Source: Lenzites betulinus (Eukaryota; Basidiomycota; Agaricomycetes; Polyporales; Polyporaceae). From it: DNA of 64,000 nucleotides. Within the stretch, counting starts at the first letter, position 1, and each line of letters begins with the position of its first letter. The stretch is taken from NCBI GenBank assembly GCA_022264855.1, contig JABYQU010000032.1:124001-188000 (forward strand), in the 5' to 3' direction. A program made the translations under genes and the position numbers. Positions 22,487 to 34,688 of this stretch are shown one piece after another. The notes below the pieces were generated by a model. The model was not told the DNA's origin, ran no database searches, and worked only from the letters and a program-made list of their open reading frames with translations.

Positions 22487-23260
22487 GGCGGGTGCACCGC
22501 CGCCACCACAATCAACAAGGCGCGTGCTCGGTCTCGTCGGCGTGCTTGCTTGCTTGGGTGTGTGGCTTACCTTTTGAAATTGAGATGCAGATGGACGAAC
22601 CATCACCCCGGTCAACAACAACACACTGCCTGGCAGTTAGAGGAATCCGTTCGATGTCGGGCTGTGTCTCATGCACGCGGCCCGTGTCCACTGTCCCGCA
22701 CCCTGCCGCCCCCACCAGTCGACGTCGTGCGCAGCCCAGTGCGGCGGACTGCAGACCCGGACCACACGAACTCGATTCAAGACTGGCATATCACATTCAC
22801 GAACGGCACCGGACCCGCTCGCGTCGGCGCGCTCCCCTTCTGAGAAGAGAGACGGCCCCCTCGCGGCGTGGGTTCCAGCAGTTCGAGGTTGCGAGCGTTA
22901 CGGTACGCAGCGTCGTCCTTCCTCTGTTTTTGCGCGCGAGAGTTCTGATCGTCCGCGCGCGTCTCGTTGCAGTTCCCTGTCCCCCGGTCTCGCCTTCCCG
23001 GTCACCTCTATGCGAACATTTTCTCGTTTAGCCCTATGTCATCATCCTCTTTCCCCTCTTACCTGTCTCTGTTACGCGTCTCCGTGTATTTTCCCGTATG
23101 GCCCGTTGAATATGAAAATGCGCCTTGTCTCGTCTACTGTTACACCGTAGCTTACACAAAGGTTAGACGTCATCTAACATCAGCCAGCCATGCATCGTCT
23201 CGTTAGCCTAACTCGGAACTCGGACATGCACCGACGAACAAACTCACCAGAGCATGCACC
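22487..23260. other. Convergent intergenic region
   Basis: About 770 nt between the PIN gene stop and the prefoldin stop. C/T-rich on the plus strand around 22900-23100, as is usual for 3' untranslated regions here. Open frames lack family patterns. Confidence 0.45.
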
Positions 23261-24004
23261 TCAGCCGACCTTGACCTGCGACCCGCCCGCCTGCAGCTGT
23301 TGCTGCTGCTGCTGGAGCTTCATCTGGAGGATGTTGATGAGGTAGTTCATGTTCTCCTGCTTCTTCTGGATCGTCTCCTGCAGCGCCTCGAGGTTCGTGC
23401 GGATGAACTCGACCTTCGCCTCGTAGTGCTTCAGCGCCTGCGCGCGTGTCTGTGTGTCCCGTCCCGTCAGCATCTTGCTCCCTCTTTTCCCCTTTCTCCT
23501 GCCTTTTACCAGCCTCTCTCCTTCGCCCTCGCTTGATCGTTCTTCGCGCGCGAGGGAGGAGTGCCAGAGCCGTGACGCACCTTCTTGACATAGTACCCCG
23601 TGCCGACATCGACAATGACATGCTCCGCGTCGCTCAGTCGTCCCGGGATATACAGCGAATTCGTGAGCGGCACCAATATCGTCTTCTCTGCTCGCGCCGG
23701 GTCATCCGTCAGCTCTCCGCTCAGACCTCAGCTCGCGCGCGGAAGGGACACACCGAGGTTCTCGGGCTTGACCTGCGCGACGTTCTCGATGCACGCGCGG
23801 AACTTGGCTTGTGCCTGTCGGAGCTGCGCGTATGAGTTCGAGAGGTGAGTGAGTTCCTGCGGGGCCGGGGAGGTGTAAGCGTGTGAATTTGGAAACAGAG
23901 CAAGGGGCAAGGGGCAAGGGGCGGACCTCTTCGAGCTGCCGGCGGACGTCTGCAAGCTGGGGGACGTCGAGGTCTGTTACGTTGATCTGCTGGCCGGAGG
24001 CCAT
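23261..24004 (-). CDS. GIM5: Prefoldin subunit 5 (Gim5)
   Basis: An alpha-class subunit of the hexameric prefoldin chaperone, which passes unfolded actin and tubulin to the TRiC/CCT chaperonin in the cytosol. ATG 24004 gives [20 protein letters not shown], followed by the first helix ([18 protein letters not shown]). The conserved core is [29 protein letters not shown], and the C-terminal helix runs from [19 protein letters not shown] into the Gln-rich end [20 protein letters not shown]. Three short introns interrupt it; the first contains a 7-bp tandem repeat at 23901-23921. Length of about 160 residues is normal. Confidence 0.9.
23901..23921. repeat. Tandem repeat, 3 x 7 bp (CAAGGGG)
   Basis: Three perfect copies in a row, followed by a partial one, inside the first intron of the prefoldin 5 gene. 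Likely a length-variable microsatellite-like site. Confidence 0.85.
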
Positions 24005-24540
24005 CGTGGTGGCGAATGTGCAGTGAGCAGTGGGTTTAGCAAGTGAACTACTTGGTGCAGATCGGGATTCTACTGAATGTCATTGATACGCGCCCGGGCG
24101 CTAATAGTGTACTTACATACAGTATCGGAGATTTATATGCTATATAAACCTTGCTTGACTATAACGGAAAAATAGCTTGAATTTACTGCAAGGTAAGTCT
24201 ATTGGTGCTTACTAGTTTAATCGTGTTAATAACATGTTAATAACATGTTGTTAACACAGGGTCTGGCGAGGGGTGAATTTTGCACGTAAGAAATGTGAGA
24301 AAGTCTCCACCGGTGCCCGTGATGTATGGTTGATCAGTGTGAGTGAAGCGACGCCACTATGTAACCTTGTGGATCACTGGCTGCTTATGACAGCTTAGAG
24401 TGAATCATTGAGAGGCGTAAGCTTGAGTACATAAACTCCGAAGTTGTAGTAGATCACACTACGTAGTAAGTACTAAATAACCTTTATTAATAAGCGCCTC
24501 ATTGAAACTAAATCACCCGAAGACCATGCCTATGCTATAA
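24005..24540. other. Upstream region of prefoldin 5, AT-rich
   Basis: No gene is seen. The stretch around 24225-24262 has the direct repeat gttaataacat twice, followed by the related gttgttaacac, and similar words recur near 25340-25402 (see repeat entry). Confidence 0.4.
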
Positions 24541-25415
24541 TATGTCCGATCGTAATGTCGATAGAAATGGCCTAAAAATGGGCCCTATGTCCGAGTCAGT
24601 ATGTCGTAGTAAACACCTTATATACGGTTCAATGTCCGATAATCTATGTTGAGGTAGATGGGCCATGGCGGGGAAGGTCCGATCGGTCATGTCGAGTGAA
24701 ACGGTGGCCAGCTGACCAGGCGCCCGCTACCTCGTAGTCGTCGGCCGCTGAAGCCCATAGGTATGTGCTGGTATGCAAAGGTATGTCATAACATACACAA
24801 ATGGTTGAGCACCAGTATGTACCGACACCCCTATGCGCTCGAAGGTCCGACCGCTCATGTTGAGTGAAACATACCCCGAAATCGTAGGTACGAAAATCAT
24901 GTCGAGTTAAATGCCCAAAATCCATGTCGATAGAAACCCCCATATTTAGGGGTTTTGCGATCGGACCTACTACAGAATAGGCATGGGTCCTGTCACCCGC
25001 CGCGCCGCGGGTTGCCGAGTCATATTTCGTACATCCATGACCATGGTGGAATCCCGAGTTCCAACATAAACTTATAGTCACTAGCCTGGGCCTCATAGAT
25101 ATGTCGGCAACTCGGGAGCAAGACAATACTCAGCGCGCTTTTAATTGCGACAGAATTGTACACTGATGACTTTACTGGTATCCGTTGAATCACCCGCCGG
25201 GCTATGGCTATCGTCGACGATCCTGAAGGCACTGTAGCGTCGGCCGCAGGCTCACGCTGCCCAGAATGCTTTCATGCAAATTCTTACATGCTTGTATCTT
25301 CTCACATGTGAGTAATGTCATTTCTCACATATTTCCAACACTTTCTTACAGAATGTTAATAATACGCGTAAGTAATACCTCCGAGGGTCAAATGTTAATA
25401 ACATATGCGAGAAAG
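24225..25415. repeat. Possible decayed element bounded by related AT-rich words
   Basis: The left part (24225-24300) has gttaataacat repeats and cgtaagaaatgtgagaaag. The right part (25265-25415) has the reverse complement of similar words (ctcacatatttccaac..ttcttaca) plus aatgttaata twice. The interior lacks genes and holds the ATGTCGA repeat cluster. I see no clear target-site duplication. This is a weak call. Confidence 0.3.
24555..24940. repeat. Cluster of six degenerate 13-16 bp repeats, consensus ATGTCGAKWRAAA
   Basis: Copies start at 24555, 24601, 24689, 24857, 24899 and 24924. Two copies sit in a longer direct repeat (24674-24702 and 24842-24870, 29 bp with 3 differences). All are in the same orientation. 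No open frame with known protein features covers them. The origin is unknown: a decayed mobile element or locally amplified sequence would both fit. Confidence 0.6.
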
Positions 25416-26290
25416 GGCCCGGAGGATTACTTACCGCACCCTATTCCAGGTGCTTCAAGCCATCGACTTCTACCAGTACTAGTTACTGCCGCGTAGCTGA
25501 ACTTTGTTTCGCCGTTGTACATTCACTCTGCCAACCAACCGTGGCCCCAGTCGTTCCCCAATGCGAGAATCGATATCAGTCGCACATCTGTGCTATGATT
25601 GTGCGAGGGCTGAGCACGTACAGACGAAGGAGCTTGGTAATGACCATGACATGCCCATGACTAGTCCTTGACTAACTGCCGAGCAGATCCCAGTTCCCCT
25701 CCGCTGCTCTCCCCCGAGGAGTATCTTCGCGCCGCTTCGTGCGGGGAAAGCGTGGGGTATGCAACGCCGATTTGTGCGATCTCCTGCACGGCCCGAGGAC
25801 AGAGAACGCTCGAACCTGGGCCGCGCAGCTCGCCTCCCTTCTGGGCCTGGAGAAGGCTGCGATAGCGCATGGCCGAGGACCCACGGGCGCGCACGACGAT
25901 GATCTGAACGCCGATATGGAGAGGAAAACGGGTGTCGTGAGGTCGCTTACCGATATCCGAGTAGCCGGAGCCCGCCGTGCGGGGCGCGGTGGGCGGGATC
26001 GATGGATCAGGCGGGCCCAGGTGGACGACGCAGGCCGCGTCGGGCGGTGCCACGAAGGTCCAGCACATCGCCGTCCTCGTCGACTGGGTATGGCCACGAC
26101 CGCGGGGCCCAGGCCGCGCCCGGGCACGGTGAGCTCGTCGGTGGCCGCGAGCGAGCCGCCGAGTCTGCACGCAAGTCGGGAATACGGAGTGGGCGCCGGA
26201 GTGCGCATATGCCGCGTCCTGATTGGGCTGCAGCTCCACGGCCGTCGCCCGAAATTTGACGGGTAAAGAAAGTGAAAAGAGGCGCCGGGG
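25416..26290. other. Gene-free region upstream of the hexose transporter
   Basis: GC-rich with long open frames on both strands (25661-26407 minus, 25739-26266 plus) whose translations are low complexity, Arg/Ala/Pro-rich and unlike known proteins. I take them as chance open frames. Confidence 0.45.
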
Positions 26291-26298
26291 TGATGTCA
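26291..26298. promoter_or_regulatory. CRE/ATF-like site TGATGTCA
   Basis: A bZIP-type element 27 nt upstream of a TATA box in front of the hexose transporter. Matches by eye only. Confidence 0.3.
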
Positions 26299-26317
26299 TC
26301 GGCCGCGGCGGCTGCCC

Positions 26318-26323
26318 TATAAG
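26318..26323 (+). promoter_or_regulatory. TATA box of the hexose transporter gene
   Basis: CCCTATAAGAAG lies about 135 nt upstream of ATG 26453, a usual spacing for a fungal TATA promoter with a leader of about 100 nt. Confidence 0.55.
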
Positions 26324-26452
26324 AAGTGCTTTCCGCCCCGAACCCGCTTTTCCGATATTCTGGTTCGTCCCCAAGCTCGAGCCCAGTTTCTTCGCGACGA
26401 CCTCCACGACTCACACGACTTCCCCGCGCACCCCGCATACCCCACCTCGCTC

Positions 26453-28619
26453 ATGGCGCTCTTCTACGTGTGAGCACACTTTGGGCATCCTCGCGAGCGC
26501 GGCTGACCACTTTTTTTTGGCAGAGATGGCTTGCCCATCGGGTGGATAGCCATCATGTTGGCCGTCCTCGCCTCCATGGGAGGTTTCATCTTCGGTGTAC
26601 GTTTTTTGTCGTCGTTATCAGACGTGTGCTCATAGTCTTGCAGTACGACACCGGTCAAATTTCAGATATCCTCATCATGGATGACTTCAAGCTTCGCTTC
26701 GCCCAATGCGGCACTCCGGGCGATGTCAGCTCGTGCAACTTCTCCGTAGTCCGCGAGGGCCTCATCGTCGCCCTCCTCTCCATCGGCACCCTCATTGGCG
26801 CCCTCGTCGGTGCACCGTCAGTGCTGCTTGCTCTCTATACGCATGCCAGCCGGCTCACATTTCTTTTCGCAGAACGGCTGACTACTTCGGTCGTCGGTAT
26901 GCCATGAGCCTCGAGTGCATCGTCTTCATGGTCGGTGTCATTATCCAGATCACCTCCTTCAAGTCCTGGGTCCAGTTCGCCATCGGCCGTCTCGTTAGCG
27001 GCTTCGGTGTCGGCTCCCTAAGTGCTGCCGTTCCCATGTACCAGGCGGAGACAGCACCCCCCCAAATTCGTGGTACACTTACCGCCACTTACCAGTACGT
27101 GACCCTGTTCACGCCACCTCGTCATGCAGCGCTAATGCCGAGCTGCTGTTCTCAGGCTCTTCATCACGTTCGGTATCCTCGTCGCCTGTACGTATGGTTT
27201 TACTTTAGATCCGCCCAGCCCCTCCTGACAGAATTGCTTATTCAGACTGCATTTCCATCGGAACTCGCGCCATTGACGGCTCCGGATCATGGCGCACTGT
27301 CGTCGGCATCGGTCTCCTGTGGCCTCTCATCCTTGGCTTTGGTATTCTGTTCATGCCCGAGTCCCCTAGGTCAGCCCACTCCCGCATTGTGCGGCGCCGT
27401 TTTCTGACATTTGCGCAGGTGGCTCACGGCACACGGTCGCTACCCCGAGGCCAAGCGCGCTATCGCCGCCACGCGTGGTATCCCCGCAGATGAAGCGGAT
27501 AACCACTTCTTCGTGCATCGCGAAGTACGTGGCATACAGTCGACTACGTAACGTCTTGCGGATATTGACATCGCGCCGTTACAGATGGAGGAGATGCGCT
27601 CTGCGATCGAATTCGAGAGCAAGGTCAAGGCCGGGTGGTTGGACTGCTTCAAGCCCGAACGCATGCAGCTCTACCGTACATGTCTCGGCATGACGCTCCA
27701 GATGTTCCAGCAGCTGACCGGCGCAAACTACTTCTTCTACGTAAGTCCGCTGTACCCACATGTCTCACAGATCCTGGGAACTAATCTTGGAGCAGTATGG
27801 AGCCACCATTTTCACGTCCGTCGGCATCAGCGACTCGTTCGTCACTCAAATCATTCTTGGCGCAGTCAACTTCGGCTGCACGTTCGGCGGCATGTACGTC
27901 ATGGAGAAGGTACGCGCTCACGCTCGTATGTGCGGTATGGCGTCGCGCTAACCGAGCTCCGTCGCAGTTCGGACGTCGCATGCCCCTCATCATTGGCGGC
28001 ATCTGGCAGTCCATATGGCTCTTCGTCTTCGCCGCGGCCGGCACTGCGAAAGACCCCACGCAGGACAAGGCCATCGGAACGCGTACGTCACGCACGCTGT
28101 ATGCGCTCGAAGCCATGCTGACCCCGCGCAGTGATGATTGTCAGCGCCTGCCTCTTCATTCTCGGGTACGCGATGACGTGGGCGCCCGGGATCTGGATCC
28201 TCATCGGCGAGACGTTCCCGACGCGCACGCGCGCGCGGCAGGCGGCGCTCTCGACGGCGTCGAACTGGCTGTGGAACTTCCTGCTCGCGTTCTTCACGCC
28301 GTTCATCACGAAGGCGATCGGGTACCGGTACGGGTTCGTGTTCGCGGCGTGCAACCTGACCGGCGCGGTGATCGTGTACTTCTTCCTGTACGAGAGCTCG
28401 GACCTCTCGCTCGAGTCCGTGGACATGATGTACTGCGACCCGACGTGCAAGCCGTGGACGAGCCGCACGTGGGCCCCCGCCGGCTTCGACTCGCGGCGCG
28501 ACCTCGTCGAGCAGGGCCGCGCCGCCGAGATGCACAAGCCGCTCGAGGCCGGCGCCGGCGAGGAGACCCGCTTCGAGAAGGCCGGCGGCGCCCCCGTCGA
28601 CGCCGCGCGCGCCGCGTGA
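26453..28619 (+). CDS. MFS sugar (hexose) transporter
   Basis: Plasma-membrane sugar/H+ symporter of the major facilitator superfamily, fungal Hxt-like branch. The spliced protein of about 530 residues starts MALFYVDGLPIGWIAIMLAV and has twelve hydrophobic segments. Family motifs: GGFIFGYDTGQIS in helix 1, DYFGRRYAM (loop 2-3), the sugar-transporter signature GRLVSGFGVGSLSAAVPMYQ, PESPRWL before the central loop, QQLTGANYFFYYG in helix 7, and the E-x-FPTRTRARQ motif (GETFPTRTRARQ) after helix 10. The C-terminal tail of about 70 residues is cytosolic and acidic/Ala-rich. About eight introns; the first begins after the sixth codon. TATA box at 26318. Substrate probably glucose or a related hexose; not certain. 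Confidence 0.92.
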
Positions 28620-29709
28620 TCCGCCCTCGGCCTTTGCATCCAACCTCCTCTTCCTGACCTCTTGCGCATCCCCGTCCTTGCCCTCCGTCCCCGACCTTGT
28701 CCCAATCCCTACCCCCACCCCGTCTATCGCCTAGCCGACAGACCCACGTCGCATACACACCACATTGGATTCCCGCCACATCATCTACCGCTCGCCTTCC
28801 ACCCCGCCCCGCTCCGCACGCTTCGCTGCACTCTACTGCGCTGCTATCCACCATCGACAGGATCATCTTGGGACGTGTACGACTAGCTAGAGCGCATATA
28901 TCGTATATCTAGTGTAATATTAATCGAGGAACGTTTGCTTCGACGCGATGTTTTGGATTGGTGTGTGGCGAGGATTTTGTTGAGGTGGGTGTTTCTCGCC
29001 GCCCTATGACGTATACTGGAAACACACACCTCAACAGAGTCTTGGAGAAGATATCGTTAGAGACCATCGGCCATCGTCGAGGTAAGTACGTCGGTTTGCA
29101 TGCAATAGTATGTTATGCTGCTTCGAAGTTTATTTGTAGTCTCGCGCGGGTATATATGCATGTGCACAGCTGGAGATGTTTGACTCTGAAGATCTGAACC
29201 ATGGCCAACCTGAAACCTACCGTCACCACGTAAGGCGTAGATCGCCGCCCTCCCCGGGGTCCATCACTGGTCTATTCTCCTTTATCACCTGTGCCTGCTT
29301 CGAGTACGGCGCCACAGAGACTCATCATAAGTATACCGTGCGTAGGACCAACCCATTCGAATTCAAGCGAAGCATGTATCTCACCAGTCCTGGCGACAGG
29401 CGGAAGATAACTAGTCCTCCCAAGCCGATTGCCAGTGCGTCGGAGCGCTCTACACACCACCAACACCGCATTGTGTTGATCCAGCAGCTTGGCCATCGCG
29501 CCCTCTGCATACACGGTAACGCAGTTCCCCAAAACCTACCGTGCTCCGGTCTGGCCCTCCTCCACGCAGTCACCTGTTGCGATAGCATGCAGAAGATGTG
29601 CATACAATCGGCATTTATAATACAGTACTCCCGACTGCGCGCGGCCTGCCAGTAGTATATGGCGAGGGCTGTATCTGTCGCGAAAGAATGCCCTCAGTGT
29701 TTGCCCGCC
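28620..29709. other. Gene-free region after the hexose transporter
   Basis: Starts with a C/T-rich 3' region (28620-28860). The rest has only short open frames without family patterns. A TATA-like AT-rich stretch is near 29617 (catttataatac), about 90 nt before the next gene. Confidence 0.45.
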
Positions 29710-32094
29710 ATGGACGTCGCCCCAGCTTTTCGCATTGCCCCCACGGACGTCAACAGCACACTCGGTGCGCTCCTTGTCGGCACCTTCTTGTGTCTTATGT
29801 ACGTGTGTCAAGCCCGACTCTGCGTCGAGCCTGGGCTGACTTCAAGTTGGCGTTCCGTCGTTCGCGCACAGTCTGTACGGCGCGACAGTGTACCAGGTGC
29901 ATAGGTACTTCGAAGTATACGTCCAGGATCGAAATTTGATCAAGGGATATGTGAGCCCGTCCAGAGAGTGAGCGCGGTTGTGGCCGTGCGCTGACTCCAT
30001 GCTTCGGCCGGTCCGTAGGTCATATGCGTCTTGTATGTCTTCCATGCGCCGGAATACCCTCCCCATGCTCACAATCGGGGCCGTCTAGCTCAATCGAGAC
30101 CTTCCATATGTTCACTTGCGCTCACGCGTGGTGAGTTCCATGCATGGTTGCGTACTAGTGTCGGCTGCTATATCTCCTTTGGCGCCGCAGCTATACTCTC
30201 CTTGTGACGGGATATTCCAGCGCTGGCACGCTCGTCAGAGGAGGCTGGTGAGTGCACTGCGCGTGTTGAGCCTGCGGTGCGAGCTGAAATAGTCTTCAGG
30301 TCGCTCTGGGTGCGTCGCCTTTGTATAGCTCCTCTAGCGTAACCGAGTTGACTTGAACGCGGGACCGTGCACAGTCGCAACCTATTATATGCGTAGGTTG
30401 TTCGCTCTCCGTGTTCACGACGACCGCTAAACTCGAAGCTGATACACTTCGTGCTTTCTGGACACGGCACGCTCAGACGGTTGAGATATGCGTTGTACAA
30501 AGGTATAAACACACAAATTCGCCCAGGCTCCACCGTGACCGAGATGTGATATTCACCCAAGCGTCGTCCTTTAGCTTCTACGCGCGCCGGGCTTTCTTGT
30601 GTAGGTCCACGGCTGTTGTGCCCCGGATCTCCTGTCTGACGCGCCTTCACAGTGAGGCCAAAGAGCGCACCGGTGGTTGCCATAGCTGTGAGTCTTCAGG
30701 CAGTCCCCTCTCAAGTTACCGCCGCCCACGTTGAGATTCTTCTGGGAATCAGTGCGTTTTCTCTATCATTGGGATAGGTGAGTGTGTTTAGGTGGAGGCC
30801 ATACCACATACCGCTACAACATCTCATCGTTCGGCGGGGCTTGTCCCGCAAATCATATCCAGCCCTCGCCACAGGTCCGTTCTTCAGTCCAGCACAGATC
30901 CCATTCCGATACCACTTGCTGACACTAGTCCTTGTATTCAGCTGCGAGCGTCGAGATGTAGGCCATGGCTTCTTCGCCCATGGGCCCTGCAGCTTCTAAT
31001 GTCATCTGCAGCGTGGATAACCCAGCAGACTCCGCCCACTCACCACTGTACAAAGTGAACGATTTCCACTCTCAAATGCGTGTTCCGGACTGACCGTGCG
31101 GACCCATCCCGCGTGTTCCAGCGGCTGCTGTCCGCCGCTTTCGGATCTATCATGGCGGCCGACATCCTCATCACGGGCATGCTCATCGTCGTCCTGAACA
31201 ACAGCCGCACAGGCATGAAGAAGTGATCCCCCCTCTACCTTCTTCGCGCGGCAGCCGTATTGTATGATGAGCTCACGGCGACTAACGTAGGATGGACCAT
31301 GTCATCGACAGATTGATACGGTATGCAGTCAATACCGGTGCGTAAAGTGCTCCCTGGCGCGGCGTTCTGTATTGAGTCTAATAGGCACACAGGCCTCCTC
31401 ACGAGGTATACCCCGACACAACACCATCCTCTGCGCGCTGCCACACTGACGCGAGGCCTACATTCCCGCCCCGCCCATCCGTCTTAGCATCCTCAACTGC
31501 CTCGGGCTGATATTGGTACGTCCCTGTCCAGCCCACTGAACACACGGCGCGCCCGCTCACGAGAGCACGCTACGCCATGCAGATCCTGGTCCTCCCGACC
31601 CTCGTGCCCGTAGGCATCGCGATCGTGGTGACCAAAAGTGCGCCGCCGCGTCCTTCACCCAGTGCGAACCGCCGCGGCGCCCTGAGTACTGAGCCCTGAC
31701 ATACACCCTCCCCAGCGTACGGGAACTGCGTCCTGATCGCGTGCGTGCGCCCTGCCCCGTCTTGTCGCGCGCGCACGTACTCATTGCTGCCCTTCCTATT
31801 CCCATTCCCGGTTCCAGGCTCAACGCGCGCCAGTCGCATACCGAGACCACTGGCAGGGCGCAGGGCGGCTTGCCCGTCGGCGCCCACTTCGTCTCTACGC
31901 AGGCTGAGACCCTGGATCTGCCCAGTGCGCAGGAACTGTGGAGGCCGCAGCAGGTGAGTGTTGCCGTCGTCTTTCGCCCGCCTCGCGCTGCCTGTGTTGA
32001 TCATTTTGGTTGCGTTTTTCAGCCTAAGGCTATTGTGTCGGATACGGTGATTGAGCTGAAGCCGTGTTATCGTGGCCTGGATAGGCTGCAGTGA
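29710..32094 (+). CDS. DUF6534-type multi-pass membrane protein (copy 1)
   Basis: Member of a fungal-specific family common in mushrooms, with about seven membrane helices and unknown function. ATG 29710 begins MDVAPAFRIAPTDVNSTLGA, then LLVGTFLCLILYGATVYQVHRYF (helix 1 and the conserved LYG). A 14-nt exon (about 30020-30033, GTCATATGCGTCTT) joins into VICVFSIETFHMFTCAHA, the counterpart of the family's DTxHxxxxxHA segment, followed by YTLLVTGYSSAGTLVRGGW. The second half has FYARRAFLLRPKSAPVV, SAAFGSIMAADILITGMLIV with NNSRTGMKK, DHVIDRLIRYAVNTG, and YGNCVLIALNAR, the family's end motif. The C-terminal 50 residues are hydrophilic. More than ten tiny exons make borders uncertain. Confidence 0.65.
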
Positions 32095-32511
32095 TGGGGC
32101 CTGTAGAGCATCTTGTAAGCGACGTAGGGTATTTCATGTCGACGGACGTTTCGCGCATGACCCTGGAATTATATGATATATGTGTGCTACACAAACGGTC
32201 TGTAACCCACTCGATGTACCCACTGGTTCATCACCAAACCATCCACGTAAAAGCAGATCTCTGATGTGCTCCTGACCAGCTTTCCGAGTTTATAAATCAA
32301 GGAAACACAGTCTATATGGCACAATCCTCGACGAGGTGCGTGGTCGTACAACATATCTTCATAAAATAGGCATAAGCATAAACATAAACATCCTCGTGCC
32401 CGGTCGGATCGCGTCCATCCCGAGCCACCGCAAAACTCGGCGCATCATGTTCCAGTGTTTCTCGGTTCCCGCGGCGACTCCGAGACTCCTGTAAAGCCAA
32501 CCCGGCACGCG
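32095..32511. other. Convergent intergenic region
   Basis: 3' regions of DUF6534 copies 1 and 2. No gene is seen. Confidence 0.45.
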
Positions 32512-34688
32512 TCAGCACATTATTTTCCCGAAAGATGAAAACCCGAAATCTAGCAGGCACACACCGTCATCAGAGCCCACACTCGCAGACCCGACCGAGC
32601 CCACCACAACCACAACCTCCACCGCGCCCTCTGCCTCCCCCAAACGGGCACCCGTCTCCAGTCCGCTCTTCATGCTCTCCTTCCCTACGCCATCAACGAC
32701 GCGCGTCGCGTCCGAGTCGAACGAGCCCCCCTCCGCGTCCCGTTCCCTCTCGCGCTGCTGCCCCGAATTCGGCGGCGGCACGACTGTCGCGACCATGTCG
32801 CGCTCGTCGAGTACGACGACGGAGGTCAGGAGCGGGCCCGCGCGCGTGTCGCGGGGCCCGGTGCGCGTGCTGCGCCACGTCGCGTGGGGGAAGATGACGT
32901 CGCGCGCGTTGAGCGTGCCAAGGAGGGAGTTTGCGTATACTTCCGGGCGGGATGGACAGGGCGGGAAGGGGGGAGGGGGCGCAGAGAGAAGATGTGAGTG
33001 GGAGTGGGCACGGGCAGAGGTGGAAGATGGGCGCACGTTTTCCGAGCGCGAGGTAGAAGGCGAAGAAGGCGTAGGTGTGGGGGAGCTCGCGGTACTGTGG
33101 GCGCGTGTGCGTGTGAGAATGTGGCGCGGGCGTGCGCAGAGAGGGGGGCGGGGAGGGTGAGGGACGTACGGCGATGATGCTGCATACGACACAGAGCCTG
33201 CGGGCGGGGAGGGTCAGCACGGGTCGCATGGCGGGTATATGCGCGGGAGGCTCACATGACGAGCAGCCCAGAGTTCAGGAAGTATATGAGGAGAGTCTGT
33301 GTGAAGTATTCCGTGCTGAAATGCCTGTGAGCACGGCGATCAACCTGGGCGTTCGGAAGGAGGGCTCACCGACGCATCCCGACGTTTGTGCGTATCAGCG
33401 TGTACACCATCGAGACCGTGATCATGCAGTCTGCGGCGAGCTCGCACGCGTAGCCGCTGTAAAATATCCACTGTGACGCGGTGGTCGTGTGGTGAGCGAG
33501 GATCATAGACGGAATGCGAGCTGCCTGCGACATACCGAGAGATTTCGTCCGGTGTCCCAAAGTTGCATTCGGACGCTGGAGAGGTAACTGCTCAGCTAAG
33601 CGTGAGGGCGGCGGATTCGTAGGAGTGTACTTACCCCTGCGTGGCGTATACTGAATCGTCGTGAATAATTGTGAGTGAGTGGGTTCTGCGAGGGCATGTG
33701 CGCACGTACCGCATGCTAGTGCTGTGAGTGGACGGGGCGTTAGTGTATGTGACCCGAGAAGCTGGTATTGCTCACGTACTAGCAACGATGAGAGACATGA
33801 TGACCTGTGACTACTGTCAGCGCGCCATCTAGTGCGAGGCCAGTCGGTAGAAATATCACTTACAACAACCAACGGCTGGAATATTCGTCGTCCGCCGACT
33901 GTGTGTGTCGTCCTACGATGTTAGGGACAGCGTGTGACCAAGGTAGAAGCGACTTACGTTTGTATATGCGGAACGCATACACGCTGACATTCTGTCAGCT
34001 CCCAGTTCTAAGGGCAAGTTATTCCAAGGAAGACGTACCTTCGCACTAGAAGATTGTTCATGGACTGCTCGAACTATGAGCTTTGGTTTCCTCATGCCGC
34101 CAAGAAAGGTACTCACAGTGATATATACTAGGATCTGCAACAGATGTTAGCACTCAAAGCAGCATACATGCACATCCAATCTTACCCCAATGGTTCTGCG
34201 AATACAGTGTGCGTTAGCCGTGTGCTAAAGGGACGTGATACAGAAGATGCGACGTACCGAGTCGGTCTTTCTAGTCGTTGAGGGTCTAGGTGATAAGAGA
34301 CCAGGTATAGCCAGACACCCTCGCTGATGACTATCGTCTGCGCATTCTCAAGTATGCTGCTCAATGCATGTCAGAACCCCGCCTGCGACCCCCTACGAGT
34401 TGCCAAAAGACGCACAAAAGTAGCCACACCTATGTCAGAGGGCACGTCAGCCGCACATTCCGAGCACAAACCACTCGCATAGATAAGCTCGAGACGCACC
34501 ACGACCCGTAGATGTCGCACGCTTGTTCGGCTGTTGTTGTGGAAGAATAGGACGATCTGCGAGAGCGTGATGCCGTACAGCCTGATGCCCGCGGTCAGTC
34601 GTCTGTACCGCAAGAGCGGAGAGAGCACGTACCACAGCGAGACAGCATACCCTATGAAGATACTCCCGATGCTCGCGTCGAAGCCCAT
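32512..34688 (-). CDS. DUF6534-type multi-pass membrane protein (copy 2)
   Basis: Minus strand, ATG 34688 starting MGFDASIGSIFIGYAVSLW, then LYGITLSQIVLFF (helix 1 and conserved LYG). The next exon gives AQTIVISEGVWLYLVSYHLD, which replaces the usual DTxHxxxxxHAVYYYLV stretch. Later, WIFYSGYACELAADCMITVS, MVYTLIRTNVGMRR, then YAFFAFYLALGK joined to LYANSLLGTLNARDVIF give the typical last helices and the NSLLATLNAR motif. The tail of about 150 residues is hydrophilic and Asp/Glu/Val-rich (EGAVEVVVVVGSVGS) and ends FGKIMC at 32512. Exon borders in the middle are not resolved. Neighbours on both sides belong to the same family, so local duplication is likely. Confidence 0.65.

Noticed and set aside
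21588..22624. Long minus-strand frames over the PIN gene
   Set aside because: Arg/Gly/Ala-rich shadows caused by high GC at third codon positions of the sense gene.
25661..26407. 248-codon minus and 175-codon plus frames upstream of the hexose transporter
   Set aside because: Overlapping, low complexity, no family motif, and they cover the transporter's TATA box and promoter.
27990..28718. Minus-strand frames over the hexose transporter end
   Set aside because: Antisense shadows of the GC-rich last exon.
29984..30120. Apparent stop codon in DUF6534 copy 1 suggesting a pseudogene
   Set aside because: A 14-nt exon with good GTATGT donor, followed by the CTAG acceptor, avoids the stop and restores the family segment SIETFHMFTCAHA.
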